A stretch of DNA of 64,000 nt from Teichococcus coralli (GCF_009829925.1 NZ_SNVJ01000006.1:62001-126000); one strand, 5' to 3'; positions 47,633 through 56,065 are shown, numbered from the stretch's first letter. Made by a program: numbers and translations. Notes: generated by a model not told the origin, from the sequence alone.

Positions 47633-49365
47633 GCCCGCACTCCTTCCACCCCTCCCGGCAGGATCCGCCGCAGGACCTGCGCGATGGCGTCGCGGCCGAG
47701 GCTTTCCTTCGGCAGCAGGACCGCCCCTTCGGGCAGCCTCACCCGCAGCTCGGCATCGATCACCGAGGAGGTGGCGATCACCACCGGAATCGCGCGCGTC
47801 TCCGGCGTCTCCGCGAGGCTGCGCAACACGGCGAAGCCGTCCATCTCCGGCATGCGCAGGTCGAGCATGATGGCGCGCGGCCGCAGGGTACGAGCCATGT
47901 CCACCCCCTCCCGCCCCCCGGGGGCCTCGACCACGGGATAGCCCAGCTCGGTGATCCACTGCCGGAAGACATAGCGGAAGCTCTCGTCGTCATCGACGAC
48001 GAGGACCGGCGCCGCGGCATCCGCGGAGGCGGGGAGCGCCTCCGGCTGGAGGGAGAGGCCCAGGGGCAGATGCAGGCGGAACACCGAGCCCTCGCCAGGC
48101 CGGCTCTCCACCGTGACCCGCCCGCCCAGCAGCTCCGCCAGGCGGCGCGACAGCGGCAGGCCCAGGCCGGTACCCTTGTGGCGCATCTTGCCGCCGCCCG
48201 AGAGCTGTGCGCTCTCCACCTGCGAGAACTCGTCGAAGATCCGCTCGATATCCTCCGGCGCGATGCCGATGCCGGTATCGGCCACCGCGAAGACCATCGT
48301 CTCGCCCTGCAGCGCGGCGCTGACGCGCACGGTCCCGGCCCGGGTGAACTTCAGCGCGTTGGAGACGAAGTTGCGCAGGATCTGCGCCACCTTGCCTTCA
48401 TCCGCCTGCAGCGGCGGAAGGCCGCCCGCATCCTCGAAGACCAGCTCCACCGCGCCGTTCGGCTGCAGCGGCCGCAGCGAGGCACGCAGGCCGCCCAGCA
48501 GCTCCGCGACCGAGAAGATCGCCGGGCGCAGCGTCGCCTTGCCGGCCTCGACCTTCGCCAGGTCGAGCAGGTCGTCCACCATTTCCAGCAGGTTCTCGGC
48601 CGAGCGGCGCATCAGCTGCACCTGCTTCTCCTGCTCCGACGTGAGCGGCCCGTCGGCACGTTCGAGCAGCAGGCGCGACAAGGCGAGGATCGAGTTCAGC
48701 GGAGTGCGGAACTCATGGCTCATGTTGGAGAGGAAGCGCGACTTCAGCTCGCTGGCGAGCCGCAGCGCCTCGGCGCGCTCGTCCAGCTCGGCATGCAGCG
48801 CGACGACGCCGCGGTTGGTGTCCTCCAGCTCGGCGTTGAGCCGGACCATCTCCTCCTGCCGCTGCCGCAGCTCGTCCAGGCTGTGCACCAGTTCGAGGTT
48901 CTGCTCGTGCAGCGCGCGGAGGGGATCGGCGACTTGCTCGGTGCGCAGGCGGCGGAGGATCTCCTCCGTCGCAGGAGGCGCCGCATGCGGCGGCAGAAGG
49001 ATCGCCAACCGCACCTGGTGGTCGCCGTCCGGCATGATGTCGCGCTGCAGCGTATCGGACAGGCGCTGCGCGGCCTCGAGGCCGCTCAGCGAACCGTCCG
49101 GCCGCAGGGGCGACGCCCCCGGCGGCGGTGGGTGCCGGATGGTGGCGCAGAGCGCGGCCGGCGCGACGTCGAGCAGCAGGAAGCGCACCTCGCCACCACC
49201 TGTCTGCACGGCGAGGCGCGCCACCTCCGAAACCGCCGTGGCGATCCGCGTCTGGCCGCGCCGCTCCAGGCCCAGCATCTCCGCGATGTGGCGCGCGGAC
49301 TGACGGGCGGCGGCCACATCCAGCTCCCGCTGCAAGGGCAGGGCGAGCAGCAGCGTTCCGGTCAT
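47629..49365 (-). CDS. Hybrid histidine kinase with a degenerate RsbT-like N-terminal domain
   Basis: A 578-aa cytoplasmic protein. Residues 1-75 resemble the RsbT of this operon: QTRIATAVSEVAR...GGGEVRF against QTKIVTAASELAR...GGGTVRL. The N-box Asn is replaced by Leu51 and no ATP lid follows, so this part should not bind ATP. A coiled coil (about 140-210) leads to HisKA with His217 (NMSHEFRTPLNSI), an HATPase domain (LRNFVSNALKFT, ADTGIGI, GTGLGLPLSRR) and a receiver (IMLDLRMPEMDG). The start at 49365 gives ATGA overlap with the phosphatase gene; the end overlaps the next kinase likewise. Confidence 0.9.
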   Translation of the reverse strand: MTGTLLLALPLQRELDVAAARQSARHIAEMLGLERRGQTRIATAVSEVARLAVQTGGGEVRFLLLDVAPAALCATIRHPPPPGASPLRPDGSLSGLEAAQRLSDTLQRDIMPDGDHQVRLAILLPPHAAPPATEEILRRLRTEQVADPLRALHEQNLELVHSLDELRQRQEEMVRLNAELEDTNRGVVALHAELDERAEALRLASELKSRFLSNMSHEFRTPLNSILALSRLLLERADGPLTSEQEKQVQLMRRSAENLLEMVDDLLDLAKVEAGKATLRPAIFSVAELLGGLRASLRPLQPNGAVELVFEDAGGLPPLQADEGKVAQILRNFVSNALKFTRAGTVRVSAALQGETMVFAVADTGIGIAPEDIERIFDEFSQVESAQLSGGGKMRHKGTGLGLPLSRRLAELLGGRVTVESRPGEGSVFRLHLPLGLSLQPEALPASADAAAPVLVVDDDESFRYVFRQWITELGYPVVEAPGGREGVDMARTLRPRAIMLDLRMPEMDGFAVLRSLAETPETRAIPVVIATSSVIDAELRVRLPEGAVLLPKESLGRDAIAQVLRRILPGGVEGVRA

Positions 49366-50384
49366 GGGGCCGCTCCCCACCGCGCCACCAGCACCGTGGC
49401 GTCATCGCGCGGGCGGCCGAAATCGCGGAAGAGCACCGCCGCGATCAGGCTGGGGTGGAGCATGGCAAGCCCGGGGTAGTCCTCCAGACGCCAGCCGGAG
49501 CCAATGCCGTCGGAATGCAGCACCAGCAGCGGCGATGGCGGCAGGGTGGAGGTGAATGCCTGGAAACGGCGCGCGGCATGGCCCAGCGTACCGTTCATCG
49601 AGACCATGCGCCGCATCTCGCCGCCGCCGACCGCCACCCCGCTGATGTTGCCGAGCCCGGCGAAGACGATTGTTGAGCCCTGCAGGCGCGCGACCGCCGC
49701 GGCGGCACCGCGGGTAGGCCGCAGTTCGCCATGCATGGCCTCCAGCATGGCCGCCGGGGCACGGCCGGCGGAACCAAAGAAGCAGCGCAGCGCCGCGGCG
49801 GCGGCCTTGGCAGCCGCCGGGCCGTGGCCAAGCCCGTCGGCCACCATCAGCTCCAGCCCTTCCGGCAGCGCGCGCACGCCCCAGGCGTCGCCACAGACCT
49901 CCTGCCCCGCCAGGGCGACCGAAACCGCGCCCCAGGTGGTTGCCTGCGTCGCCGCCGGGGCGGAGCGCGGGCGCCGGGGGATGCGTGCCAGCATCGCCGT
50001 GCCCTGGCCGGGACGAGAGAAGATCTCGAAAAGCGCCGACTGCCGCGCAATGGCGCCAAGCCCCTGTCCGGCGCTGCCCGCCGTCGAGAAGCCATCACGG
50101 CGGCATGCCAGGACATCGGCCATGCCCGGCCCGCGGTCCAGGGCGATCAGCTCAACCCCGCCATCATCGGCATCGGCGGCGTCAGGCAGGCTGCCATAGG
50201 TGCCGGCCAGCACCGTGCCCCGTCCCGCATGCTTCAGCAGGTTCGTGGCCATTTCCGTGGCCACGAGGGCGACGGCGCCGAGCCCTGCCTCGCCCATTCC
50301 CTGCCCATCGGCCCGGGCGACGGCCTCCCGCCGCGCCGCGGCCACGCCGCTCGGGTCTTCCACCGCCAAGGCCTGCATAGTCAT
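49362..50384 (-). CDS. Fused anti-sigma-type ATPase and PP2C/SpoIIE phosphatase (RsbX-like)
   Basis: A 340-aa protein. Residues 1-140 are an RsbW/RsbT-type HATPase (N-box TEMATN 43-48, DRGPGM 83-88, GQGLGA 107-112). Residues 150-340 form a SpoIIE-like PP2C domain (CGDAWG 164-169, VADGLGHGPAAA, LHSDGIG, DDATVLV). In classical stressosomes RsbX dephosphorylates RsbR and RsbS; this protein holds the same place in the operon but adds a kinase-like half. The ATG at 50384 (another two codons on) lacks a strong RBS. The gene follows rsbT by 31 bases and overlaps the next kinase gene by ATGA. Confidence 0.88.
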   Translation of the reverse strand: MTMQALAVEDPSGVAAARREAVARADGQGMGEAGLGAVALVATEMATNLLKHAGRGTVLAGTYGSLPDAADADDGGVELIALDRGPGMADVLACRRDGFSTAGSAGQGLGAIARQSALFEIFSRPGQGTAMLARIPRRPRSAPAATQATTWGAVSVALAGQEVCGDAWGVRALPEGLELMVADGLGHGPAAAKAAAAALRCFFGSAGRAPAAMLEAMHGELRPTRGAAAAVARLQGSTIVFAGLGNISGVAVGGGEMRRMVSMNGTLGHAARRFQAFTSTLPPSPLLVLHSDGIGSGWRLEDYPGLAMLHPSLIAAVLFRDFGRPRDDATVLVARWGAAP

Positions 50385-50415
50385 TGTGAGTCCGTGCCTT
50401 CCGGGTGGCTCTGCA

Positions 50416-50814
50416 TCACTTCCAGCGCGTGATGGAGACGCGCGTTCCCTGGCCGAGTTGCGACACAAGCTCGAATTCGTTGGAAAGCCGGCGCGCGCCG
50501 CCGAGGCCGAGGCCGAGGCCACGCCCGGAGGTGAATCCGTCGCGGAGCGCCTGCTCGGTATCTGGAATGCCGGGCCCCTGGTCCTCGAACTCCAGCCGCA
50601 GCCCGGTGCGCGCGCCGTTGCGCAGCTCGATCAGGCGCACCGTGCCGCCGCCGCCGTAGTCGAGCGTGTTGCGCGCCAGCTCGCTGGCTGCCGTCACGAT
50701 CTTGGTCTGGTCCACCAGGCTGAAGCCCAGCGCCTGGGCACGGGCGCGCACCTCCTGGCGGACCCGCACCACATCGTCGGAGGAGCGGATCTCCCGCAGA
50801 TCACCGCCGCTCAA
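50416..50814 (-). CDS. rsbT: Stressosome switch kinase RsbT
   Basis: A 132-aa serine/threonine kinase of the HATPase type. N-box SELARNT (Glu45, Asn49), G1 box FEDQGPGIP (Asp78) and G2 box GRGLGLGLGG (98-107) are intact. In Bacillus it phosphorylates RsbR and RsbS and, once released, activates RsbU. No rsbU is found here; the downstream kinase or phosphatase is the likely partner. It starts with TTG at 50814, with GGAGGGAG close upstream, and overlaps the rsbS end by 14 bases. Confidence 0.94.
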   Translation of the reverse strand: MSGGDLREIRSSDDVVRVRQEVRARAQALGFSLVDQTKIVTAASELARNTLDYGGGGTVRLIELRNGARTGLRLEFEDQGPGIPDTEQALRDGFTSGRGLGLGLGGARRLSNEFELVSQLGQGTRVSITRWK

Positions 50815-51184
50815 CGTCTCCCTCCGCCTCCTCGTCGCGCCGGCTGAGCAGGGTCATGCCACGCTCGACATCGAGGGCCGTCCGGATGCCCGGGAGCTCC
50901 AGCCCCAGCTCCACCAGGGTGATGGCGACCGCCGGCCGCATTCCCACCACGACGGTTTCCGCATCCAGCACGCGCGAGACCGAGGCGATCGCATGCAGCA
51001 TGCGGCCGATGAAGCTGTCCACCACCTCCAGCGCGGAGATGTCGATCAGCACGCCGCGCGCGCCGGTGGCCCAGATCTTCTGCGTCAGGTCCTGTTCCAG
51101 GGCCAGGGCGAGCTCGTCATGCATGTCCACCTGGATGGTGACCAGCAGCGCCTTCCCGAGCCGGAGGATCGGGATGCGGTTCAT
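50801..51184 (-). CDS. rsbS: Stressosome scaffold protein RsbS
   Basis: A 127-aa single STAS domain protein. The phospho-acceptor Ser57 lies in LEVVDSFIGRML, equivalent to Ser59 of Bacillus RsbS. The GMRPAVAITLVELGLELPG stretch is strongly conserved. It forms the stressosome core with RsbR and sequesters RsbT until phosphorylated. Its ATG overlaps the rsbR stop (ATGA), and its end overlaps rsbT. Confidence 0.95.
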   Translation of the reverse strand: MNRIPILRLGKALLVTIQVDMHDELALALEQDLTQKIWATGARGVLIDISALEVVDSFIGRMLHAIASVSRVLDAETVVVGMRPAVAITLVELGLELPGIRTALDVERGMTLLSRRDEEAEGDVERR

Positions 51185-52038
51185 GCGCCGGCGCGCGCGG
51201 CGGGGACAACGCGGGTCACGCTCTGCCCGACACGCCGCAGGGCAAGCGCGAAGGCGTCGGCCAGCGACGCCTTGGTGACCACGTTGAGATCCACGCCGAG
51301 ATGCACCATGGTCTGCGCGATCTGCGGGCGGATGCCGCTGATGATGCAGTCCGCCCCCATGAGGCGGGCGGCGGCGATGGTCTTCAGCAGGTGCTGCGCC
51401 ACCAGCGTGTCCACAGTCGGCACGCCGGTGATGTCGATGATGGCGATCTCGGCGTTCAGGTCCACGATGTTCTGCAGCAGGTTCTCCATCACCACCTGCG
51501 TGCGCTCGCTGTCGAGCGTGCCGATCAGCGGCAGGGCGAGCACGCTGTCCCACAGCTTCACGACAGGGGTGGAAAGCTCGGTGATCTCGCGCTGCTGGCG
51601 GGCGATGACCTCCTCCCGCGCGCGCTGATAGCTTTCGAAGGTATAGAGGCCGAAGGCGTCGAGCAGTCGGTTGAGCGCCCAGGCGGCGCCAACATCCTTT
51701 TGCAGCAGGCGGAACGTCACCTCCTTGAGGGAGAAGATGAAGCTCGCGGTCTCCGTCGGCGTGAAGCCCTGGATGGCACGGCTGCGCGAGAGGTCGCGCA
51801 GCATGTCGCGCAACTCCGCGAAGGCGGCGTCCTGCGCGGTTTCGGCGCCTTGGTTGAGGCCGCGGCGGAGCAGGGCCAGAAAGCGGTCGCACTGCACCCG
51901 CAGCTCGGCGGACGAGATGCGGCCGCTGCCACCTCCGCCTTCCGTCTCCTGCAGCCGCAGCCATTCCGCGATGATCTCCACCTCGCCCTCCGCCAGGAGC
52001 CGGGCAGCAACTTCGGTATCAGACAAGGGGCACTCCAT
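51181..52038 (-). CDS. rsbR: Stressosome sensor/scaffold protein RsbR
   Basis: About 285 aa. The N-terminal half (to about 150) is all-helical, like the non-heme globin sensor of RsbR. The C-terminal STAS domain has IDITGVPTVDTLVAQHLLKT with Thr211 and SGIRPQIAQTMVHLGVD with Thr243, matching the two RsbT-phosphorylated threonines (171 and 205) of Bacillus RsbR. First gene of the six-gene operon. The start is ATG 52038, without a clear RBS; a TTG at 52026 sits 6 bases after GGAG and is a real alternative. The signal it senses is unknown. Confidence 0.93.
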   Translation of the reverse strand: MECPLSDTEVAARLLAEGEVEIIAEWLRLQETEGGGGSGRISSAELRVQCDRFLALLRRGLNQGAETAQDAAFAELRDMLRDLSRSRAIQGFTPTETASFIFSLKEVTFRLLQKDVGAAWALNRLLDAFGLYTFESYQRAREEVIARQQREITELSTPVVKLWDSVLALPLIGTLDSERTQVVMENLLQNIVDLNAEIAIIDITGVPTVDTLVAQHLLKTIAAARLMGADCIISGIRPQIAQTMVHLGVDLNVVTKASLADAFALALRRVGQSVTRVVPAARAGA

Positions 52039-52389
52039 CAGGCCGGGACGAGAGGGACGAACCATAAGGCGCAGCCCGCCAGCCCACAATCGCGAGATTC
52101 GCGGCACGGGGCGGCGGGACCCGGCCCGCATCGATGCGGCGACTGGCCGCACGGCGCCGCCGAAGGCATCGTGGTCGAGGCGGGAGGCGTCGTGCTCCTG
52201 GGCGCAGCCTTTTGGTGCCGAGGGCTCCGCTGGCGCCGCTTCCGATTGCCGGAGCGAGCGGTGCTGGCGGAGGTCGGCAGCGATAATCCTGCCCGCGAGC
52301 AACCCGCGGCAGCGTGAGGTCTGCGCTCGATCAGGGCGGCGGCCGGGAATCGGCGCTTCCCAGCACGCGGCACAGCCAGGGAGGCCAGC
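52039..52389. other. Divergent intergenic region between rsbR and an alcohol dehydrogenase gene
   Basis: No gene is supported in these 351 bases, although the rsbR frame stays open far upstream, which is a GC effect. The promoters of the stressosome operon and of the dehydrogenase must lie here. I looked for an EcfG-type GGAAC-N17-CGTT pattern and found none. GGGAGG at 52379-52384 is the dehydrogenase RBS. Confidence 0.4.
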
Positions 52390-53466
52390 ATGCCAGGGAC
52401 CATGAAAGCCGCCGTCTTCGCGCGGCCGGGGCGGATCGAGCTGCGCGAGAAGCCGGTGCCGGAAGTCGGACCGCTGGATGCGTTGCTGCGCGTCACCACC
52501 ACCACCATCTGCGGCACCGACGTGCACATCCTGAAGGGCGAGTATCCGGTCGCGGAGGGGCTGACCATCGGGCATGAGCCGGTGGGGGTGATCGAGCGGC
52601 TGGGCTCGGCGGTGAAGGGCTACCGGGAGGGGCAGCGGGCGATCGCCGGCGCCATCACGCCGAGCGGCCACAGCAATGCCTGCCTTTGCGGCTTCTGCTC
52701 GCAGGACGGCGCCGGCACCGCGCATGGCTGGAAGCCGTCCGGCGGCTGGAAATTCGGCAACACCATCGACGGCTGCCAGGCCGACTACGTGCTGGTGCCG
52801 GATGCGATGGCCAATCTCGCGCCGGTTCCCGAGGGGCTGAGCGACGAGCAGGTGCTGATGTGCCCGGACATCATGTCCACCGGCCTCGTCGGCGCGGAGA
52901 GCGGGCATGTCCGCATCGGCGACGCGGTGGCTGTGTTCGCCCAGGGACCGATCGGGCTTTGCGCCACCGGCGGCGCGAAGCTGATGGGCGCCACCACCAT
53001 CATCGCCGTGGACCGCGTGCCCGAGCGGCTGGAAATGGCGCGGCGGCTGGGCGCCGACCATGTGGTGGACTTCTCCAGGGAGAACCCGGTGGAGGCGATC
53101 CGCCGCCTCACCGATGGGCGCGGCGTGGACGTCGCCATCGAGGCGCTGGGGACGCAGGGCACCTTCGAGGCGGCGCTGCGCGTGCTGCGGCCAGGGGGCA
53201 CGCTGTCCTCGCTCGGCGTTTATTCCGGCGACCTGCGCATCCCGCTCGACGCCTTCGCCGCCGGGCTGGGGGACCACCGGATCATCACCAGCCTGTGCCC
53301 GGGTGGCAAGGAGCGGATGCGGAGGCTGATGGAGGTGATCGCGGGCGGCCGCCTGGACCTGAAGCCGCTGGTGACCCACCGCTTTCCGCTCGACCGCATC
53401 GAGGAGGCCTACGACCTGTTCAGCCACCAGCGCGACGGCGTGCTGAAGGTCGCCATCACGCCCTGA
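52390..53466 (+). CDS. Zinc-dependent NAD(P)-alcohol dehydrogenase (isopropanol dehydrogenase-like)
   Basis: A 358-aa medium-chain dehydrogenase. Catalytic zinc ligands are Cys41 (TTTICGTDVH), His62-Glu63 (IGHEPVG) and Asp in MCPDIMSTG. The cofactor fold carries VAVFAQGPIGLCATGGAKLMG. The insert SGHSNACLCGFC...GGWKFGNTIDG replaces the four-Cys structural zinc lobe, as in secondary-alcohol dehydrogenases of the Clostridium beijerinckii type. It oxidises a short secondary alcohol or reduces a ketone. GGGAGG precedes ATG 52390. Stands alone, followed by a tandem repeat. Confidence 0.88.
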   Translation: MPGTMKAAVFARPGRIELREKPVPEVGPLDALLRVTTTTICGTDVHILKGEYPVAEGLTIGHEPVGVIERLGSAVKGYREGQRAIAGAITPSGHSNACLCGFCSQDGAGTAHGWKPSGGWKFGNTIDGCQADYVLVPDAMANLAPVPEGLSDEQVLMCPDIMSTGLVGAESGHVRIGDAVAVFAQGPIGLCATGGAKLMGATTIIAVDRVPERLEMARRLGADHVVDFSRENPVEAIRRLTDGRGVDVAIEALGTQGTFEAALRVLRPGGTLSSLGVYSGDLRIPLDAFAAGLGDHRIITSLCPGGKERMRRLMEVIAGGRLDLKPLVTHRFPLDRIEEAYDLFSHQRDGVLKVAITP

Positions 53467-53474
53467 GGCACAGG

Positions 53475-53539
53475 AGGGGAGGCATCCGAGGGGAGGCATC
53501 CGAGGGGAGGCATCCGAGGGGAGGCATCCGAGGGGAGGC
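53475..53539. repeat. Tandem repeat, 14-bp unit, about 4.6 copies
   Basis: The unit AGGGGAGGCATCCG is repeated exactly four times from 53475 to 53530, with a partial fifth copy AGGGGAGGC to 53539. It begins 9 bases after the dehydrogenase stop and fills most of the gap to the convergent dctM gene. The copies are identical, which suggests recent slippage and possible length variation between strains. Confidence 0.95.
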
Positions 53540-53578
53540 GCGGGAGGGCGGGCGCGCCGCCTGCCCTCCTTCTTCGGT

Positions 53579-54856
53579 TCAGCGCAGCCAGCGCAGCGGC
53601 CCGAGCACCAGCCAGGGCATCAGCGTCAGCGCCAGCAGCACCACGAGCTGCGAGGCGAGAAAGGGCATGACGCCGCGGATCACCGAGCCCATGCGGACCT
53701 TGGCCACCGCGCAGACCACGTTCAGCACCGCGCCCACCGGTGGCGTCAGCAGGCCGATGGCGCAGTTCAGGATGAACAGCACGCCGAAATAGACGGGGTC
53801 GATGCCCGCCTCGCGCACGATGGGCATCAGCACCGGCGTGAGGATCAGGATGGTGGGGATGAAGTCCAGCGCCGTGCCGACGATGACGACCAGCAGCATG
53901 ATGGCCAGCATCAGCGTGATGCGCTCGCCCATGAAGGGTTCGAGGATGTCGCGCACCTCGCCCGGAATGTCGGCGATGGTGATGAGATAGGCCGAGACCG
54001 AGGCGGCGGCGACCAGGAACATCACCGCCGCGCTGGTGCGCGCCGCGTTCAGCATGACCTTCGGCAGGTCGCGCGGCTTCAGCTCGCGATAGACCACCAT
54101 GCCGATGAAGAGCGCATAGACCGCCGCCACCACCGCCGCCTCGGTCGGGGTGAAGATGCCGAACTTCAGGCCGCCGATGATGATGGCCGGCAGCACCAGG
54201 GCCAGCAACGCGTCGCGCAGGGCCGCGAGCCGCTCCGCCCCGCTCATCGCGGCCATCACGGCGGAGTTCTCGCGCCGGGCGACGATGGCCCAGGTGATGG
54301 CCAGCGCCAGGCCCATCACGATGCCCGGCACGACGCCCGCCAGGAACAGGGCGGTGATCGAGGTGTTGGCCGTCACCCCGAAGACGATGTAGCCGATCGA
54401 GGGCGGGATCACGGGGGCGATGATGCCGCCCGCCGCCATCAGCCCGGCGGAGCGCGGCACGTCATGCCCGGCCTGCCGCATGACCGGCATCAGCACCGCC
54501 GCCAGCGCCGCCGTGTCCGCCACGGCCGAGCCGGAGAGCGAGGCGAGGAAGATCGCCGCGACGATCGCCACGTAGCCAAGCCCGCCGCGCACGTGCCCGA
54601 CCAGCGCCATGCCGAGGTGCACGAGGCGGCGGGAGAGGCCGCCGGCGTTCATCGCCTCGCCGGCCAGCATGAAGAAGGGGATGGCGAGCAGCGCGAAGCT
54701 ATCCGCGCCGTTCAGCATCTGCAGCGCCATGGCCTGCGGCTGGAACAGGTCCAGGTGCCACATCAGCGCCAGCGAGGAGGCCATGAGCGCGAAGGCGATG
54801 GGCAGGCCCACCGCCATCGCGCCCAGCAGGGAGGCGGCGAAGATGAAGAGCGTCAC
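53579..54856 (-). CDS. dctM: TRAP transporter large permease DctM
   Basis: A 425-aa membrane subunit with about 12 helices. Typical segments are LLAIPFFMLAGEAMNAGG, SLSGSAVADTAALAAVLMPVM and GGIIAPVIPPSIGYIVFG, and LGLLTPPVG-like IGLLTPPVGAVLNVV near the end. It carries the solute and the coupling ion. It begins with GTG at 54856, overlapping the dctQ stop by four bases (GTGA). Last gene of the dctP-cyclase-dctQ-dctM operon. Confidence 0.94.
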   Translation of the reverse strand: MTLFIFAASLLGAMAVGLPIAFALMASSLALMWHLDLFQPQAMALQMLNGADSFALLAIPFFMLAGEAMNAGGLSRRLVHLGMALVGHVRGGLGYVAIVAAIFLASLSGSAVADTAALAAVLMPVMRQAGHDVPRSAGLMAAGGIIAPVIPPSIGYIVFGVTANTSITALFLAGVVPGIVMGLALAITWAIVARRENSAVMAAMSGAERLAALRDALLALVLPAIIIGGLKFGIFTPTEAAVVAAVYALFIGMVVYRELKPRDLPKVMLNAARTSAAVMFLVAAASVSAYLITIADIPGEVRDILEPFMGERITLMLAIMLLVVIVGTALDFIPTILILTPVLMPIVREAGIDPVYFGVLFILNCAIGLLTPPVGAVLNVVCAVAKVRMGSVIRGVMPFLASQLVVLLALTLMPWLVLGPLRWLR

Positions 54857-55368
54857 GCCCCCGCCTCCCCGGCCGCGTGATGCTCAGGCGGCTCGTGCCC
54901 CATCAGCGCGGCGACCAGGTCGGCGATGGTCAGCAGGCCCAGCCCGACGCCCGCCACCACGGCCGAGGCGTAGGTCCAGCCCAGCGGCACGCCGGAGACC
55001 GGCGCGAGGTTGCCCATGTTCAGCGCCGCCTGCTCCCAGGAGCCGCGCAGCAGGACGGCACAGCAGACCAGGATCAGCAGGCCGGAGATGACGCGGCAGA
55101 CCTGTTTGCCGGCCCTGGGCAGCGCCGCCGTCACCAGGTCGAAGCCGAGATGGCCACCCTGGCGCAGCACCACCACGGCGCCGAGGAAGGTCAGCCAGAC
55201 GAAGAGCAGGCGCGAGACCTCGTCGGTGACGGTGATGCCGGAGTTGAAGGCGTAGCGCAGCACCACGTTGCCGAAGACCATCACCACCATGATGCCGAGC
55301 GCCAGCACCAACAGCCACTCGGCCAGGGTGAAAACCCTGTCCGAGAGCCGGGCGAGGCGTGCGATCAT
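54853..55368 (-). CDS. dctQ: TRAP transporter small permease DctQ
   Basis: A 171-aa four-helix membrane subunit. VVLRYAFNSGITVTDEVSRL, followed by LLFVWLTFLGAVVVLRQGGH, is the standard DctQ core. ATG at 55368 overlaps the stop of the cyclase-family gene (ATGA), and its end overlaps dctM. The insertion of an enzyme gene between dctP and dctQ ties that enzyme to the transported compound. Confidence 0.92.
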   Translation of the reverse strand: MIARLARLSDRVFTLAEWLLVLALGIMVVMVFGNVVLRYAFNSGITVTDEVSRLLFVWLTFLGAVVVLRQGGHLGFDLVTAALPRAGKQVCRVISGLLILVCCAVLLRGSWEQAALNMGNLAPVSGVPLGWTYASAVVAGVGLGLLTIADLVAALMGHEPPEHHAAGEAGA

Positions 55369-56036
55369 GTCGGCAGGCCCTCGATGGCGAAGACCCGCGC
55401 CGGCGCGCCATCCGCGCCCGGGATCAGCAGCGGCGCGGCGCAGAGGAAGGTGCGGCTGCCCTCCAGCGCCGTGGTGTTGATGAGGTACTCGATCAGCGTG
55501 ACGCCGTGGCGCAGCAGCACGTCATGCGTCACGTGCTGGTCGAACGGGACCTCCTGCTTGTCCAGCAGCAGGCGGATCGGAAAGTCCTGCGGGAAGTCGA
55601 AGGCCACCGCGGTCGGCTTCAGGGTGGCGAGGTACTCCGCCGCGTCGCGCGTCAGCCAGGGGGATTCGGTCCAGAACTCGCGCGTGTTGCGGTCGCGCCG
55701 GCCGTCCCAGCCGGCGGAAAGCAGCAGGATCTCGCCTTCCGCCCCGCCCGGATCGGCGGCGCGCAGGCGGGCGGCGTCGATGGCGGCGTTGTCCGGCGCG
55801 GCGCGCAGGTCGAAGATGCGCGCCGGTCCGACCACGCGGTCGAGCGGCGTGCCCTCGATGGTCGGCGCATCGGCCAGGATATGCGCCCGCGCGTCCACAT
55901 GGCTGAAGCCGTGGCAGGTGGTGTGCAGCTTCGTCACGCGGAACTGGTCGCCAGCGGCGATGTCGCCGCTGACGGAGATCTCGGGACGCCAGCGGAAATG
56001 CGGCGCGATGGGCATGGACAGGTCAACGAGGCGCAT
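55365..56036 (-). CDS. Cyclase family protein (kynurenine formamidase-like metal hydrolase)
   Basis: A 223-aa protein of the cyclase (PF04199-type) family, metal-dependent amide or lactone hydrolases. The metal motif reads His42-x3-His46-x-Asp48-x3-His52 (CHGFSHVDARAH); the usual HTGTHxDAPxH is changed at several positions but all ligands are kept. LSMPIAPHFRWRPEI at the start and FDFPQDFPIR later are family-like. It is embedded in a TRAP operon between dctP (29 bases upstream) and dctQ (ATGA overlap), so it probably acts on the imported acid. Not necessarily a kynurenine enzyme. Confidence 0.85.
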   Translation of the reverse strand: MRLVDLSMPIAPHFRWRPEISVSGDIAAGDQFRVTKLHTTCHGFSHVDARAHILADAPTIEGTPLDRVVGPARIFDLRAAPDNAAIDAARLRAADPGGAEGEILLLSAGWDGRRDRNTREFWTESPWLTRDAAEYLATLKPTAVAFDFPQDFPIRLLLDKQEVPFDQHVTHDVLLRHGVTLIEYLINTTALEGSRTFLCAAPLLIPGADGAPARVFAIEGLPT

Positions 56037-56065
56037 GGCGCACGATCTCCGGCTGGGGGTCGCGC

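Noticed and set aside
52039..53499. Upstream extension of rsbR through the dehydrogenase region
   Set aside because: RsbR proteins are about 280 aa. The extension is opposite a real dehydrogenase gene and has no domain.
53475..53539. Possible CRISPR array
   Set aside because: The repeats are 14 bp and directly adjacent, with no spacers and no cas genes nearby.
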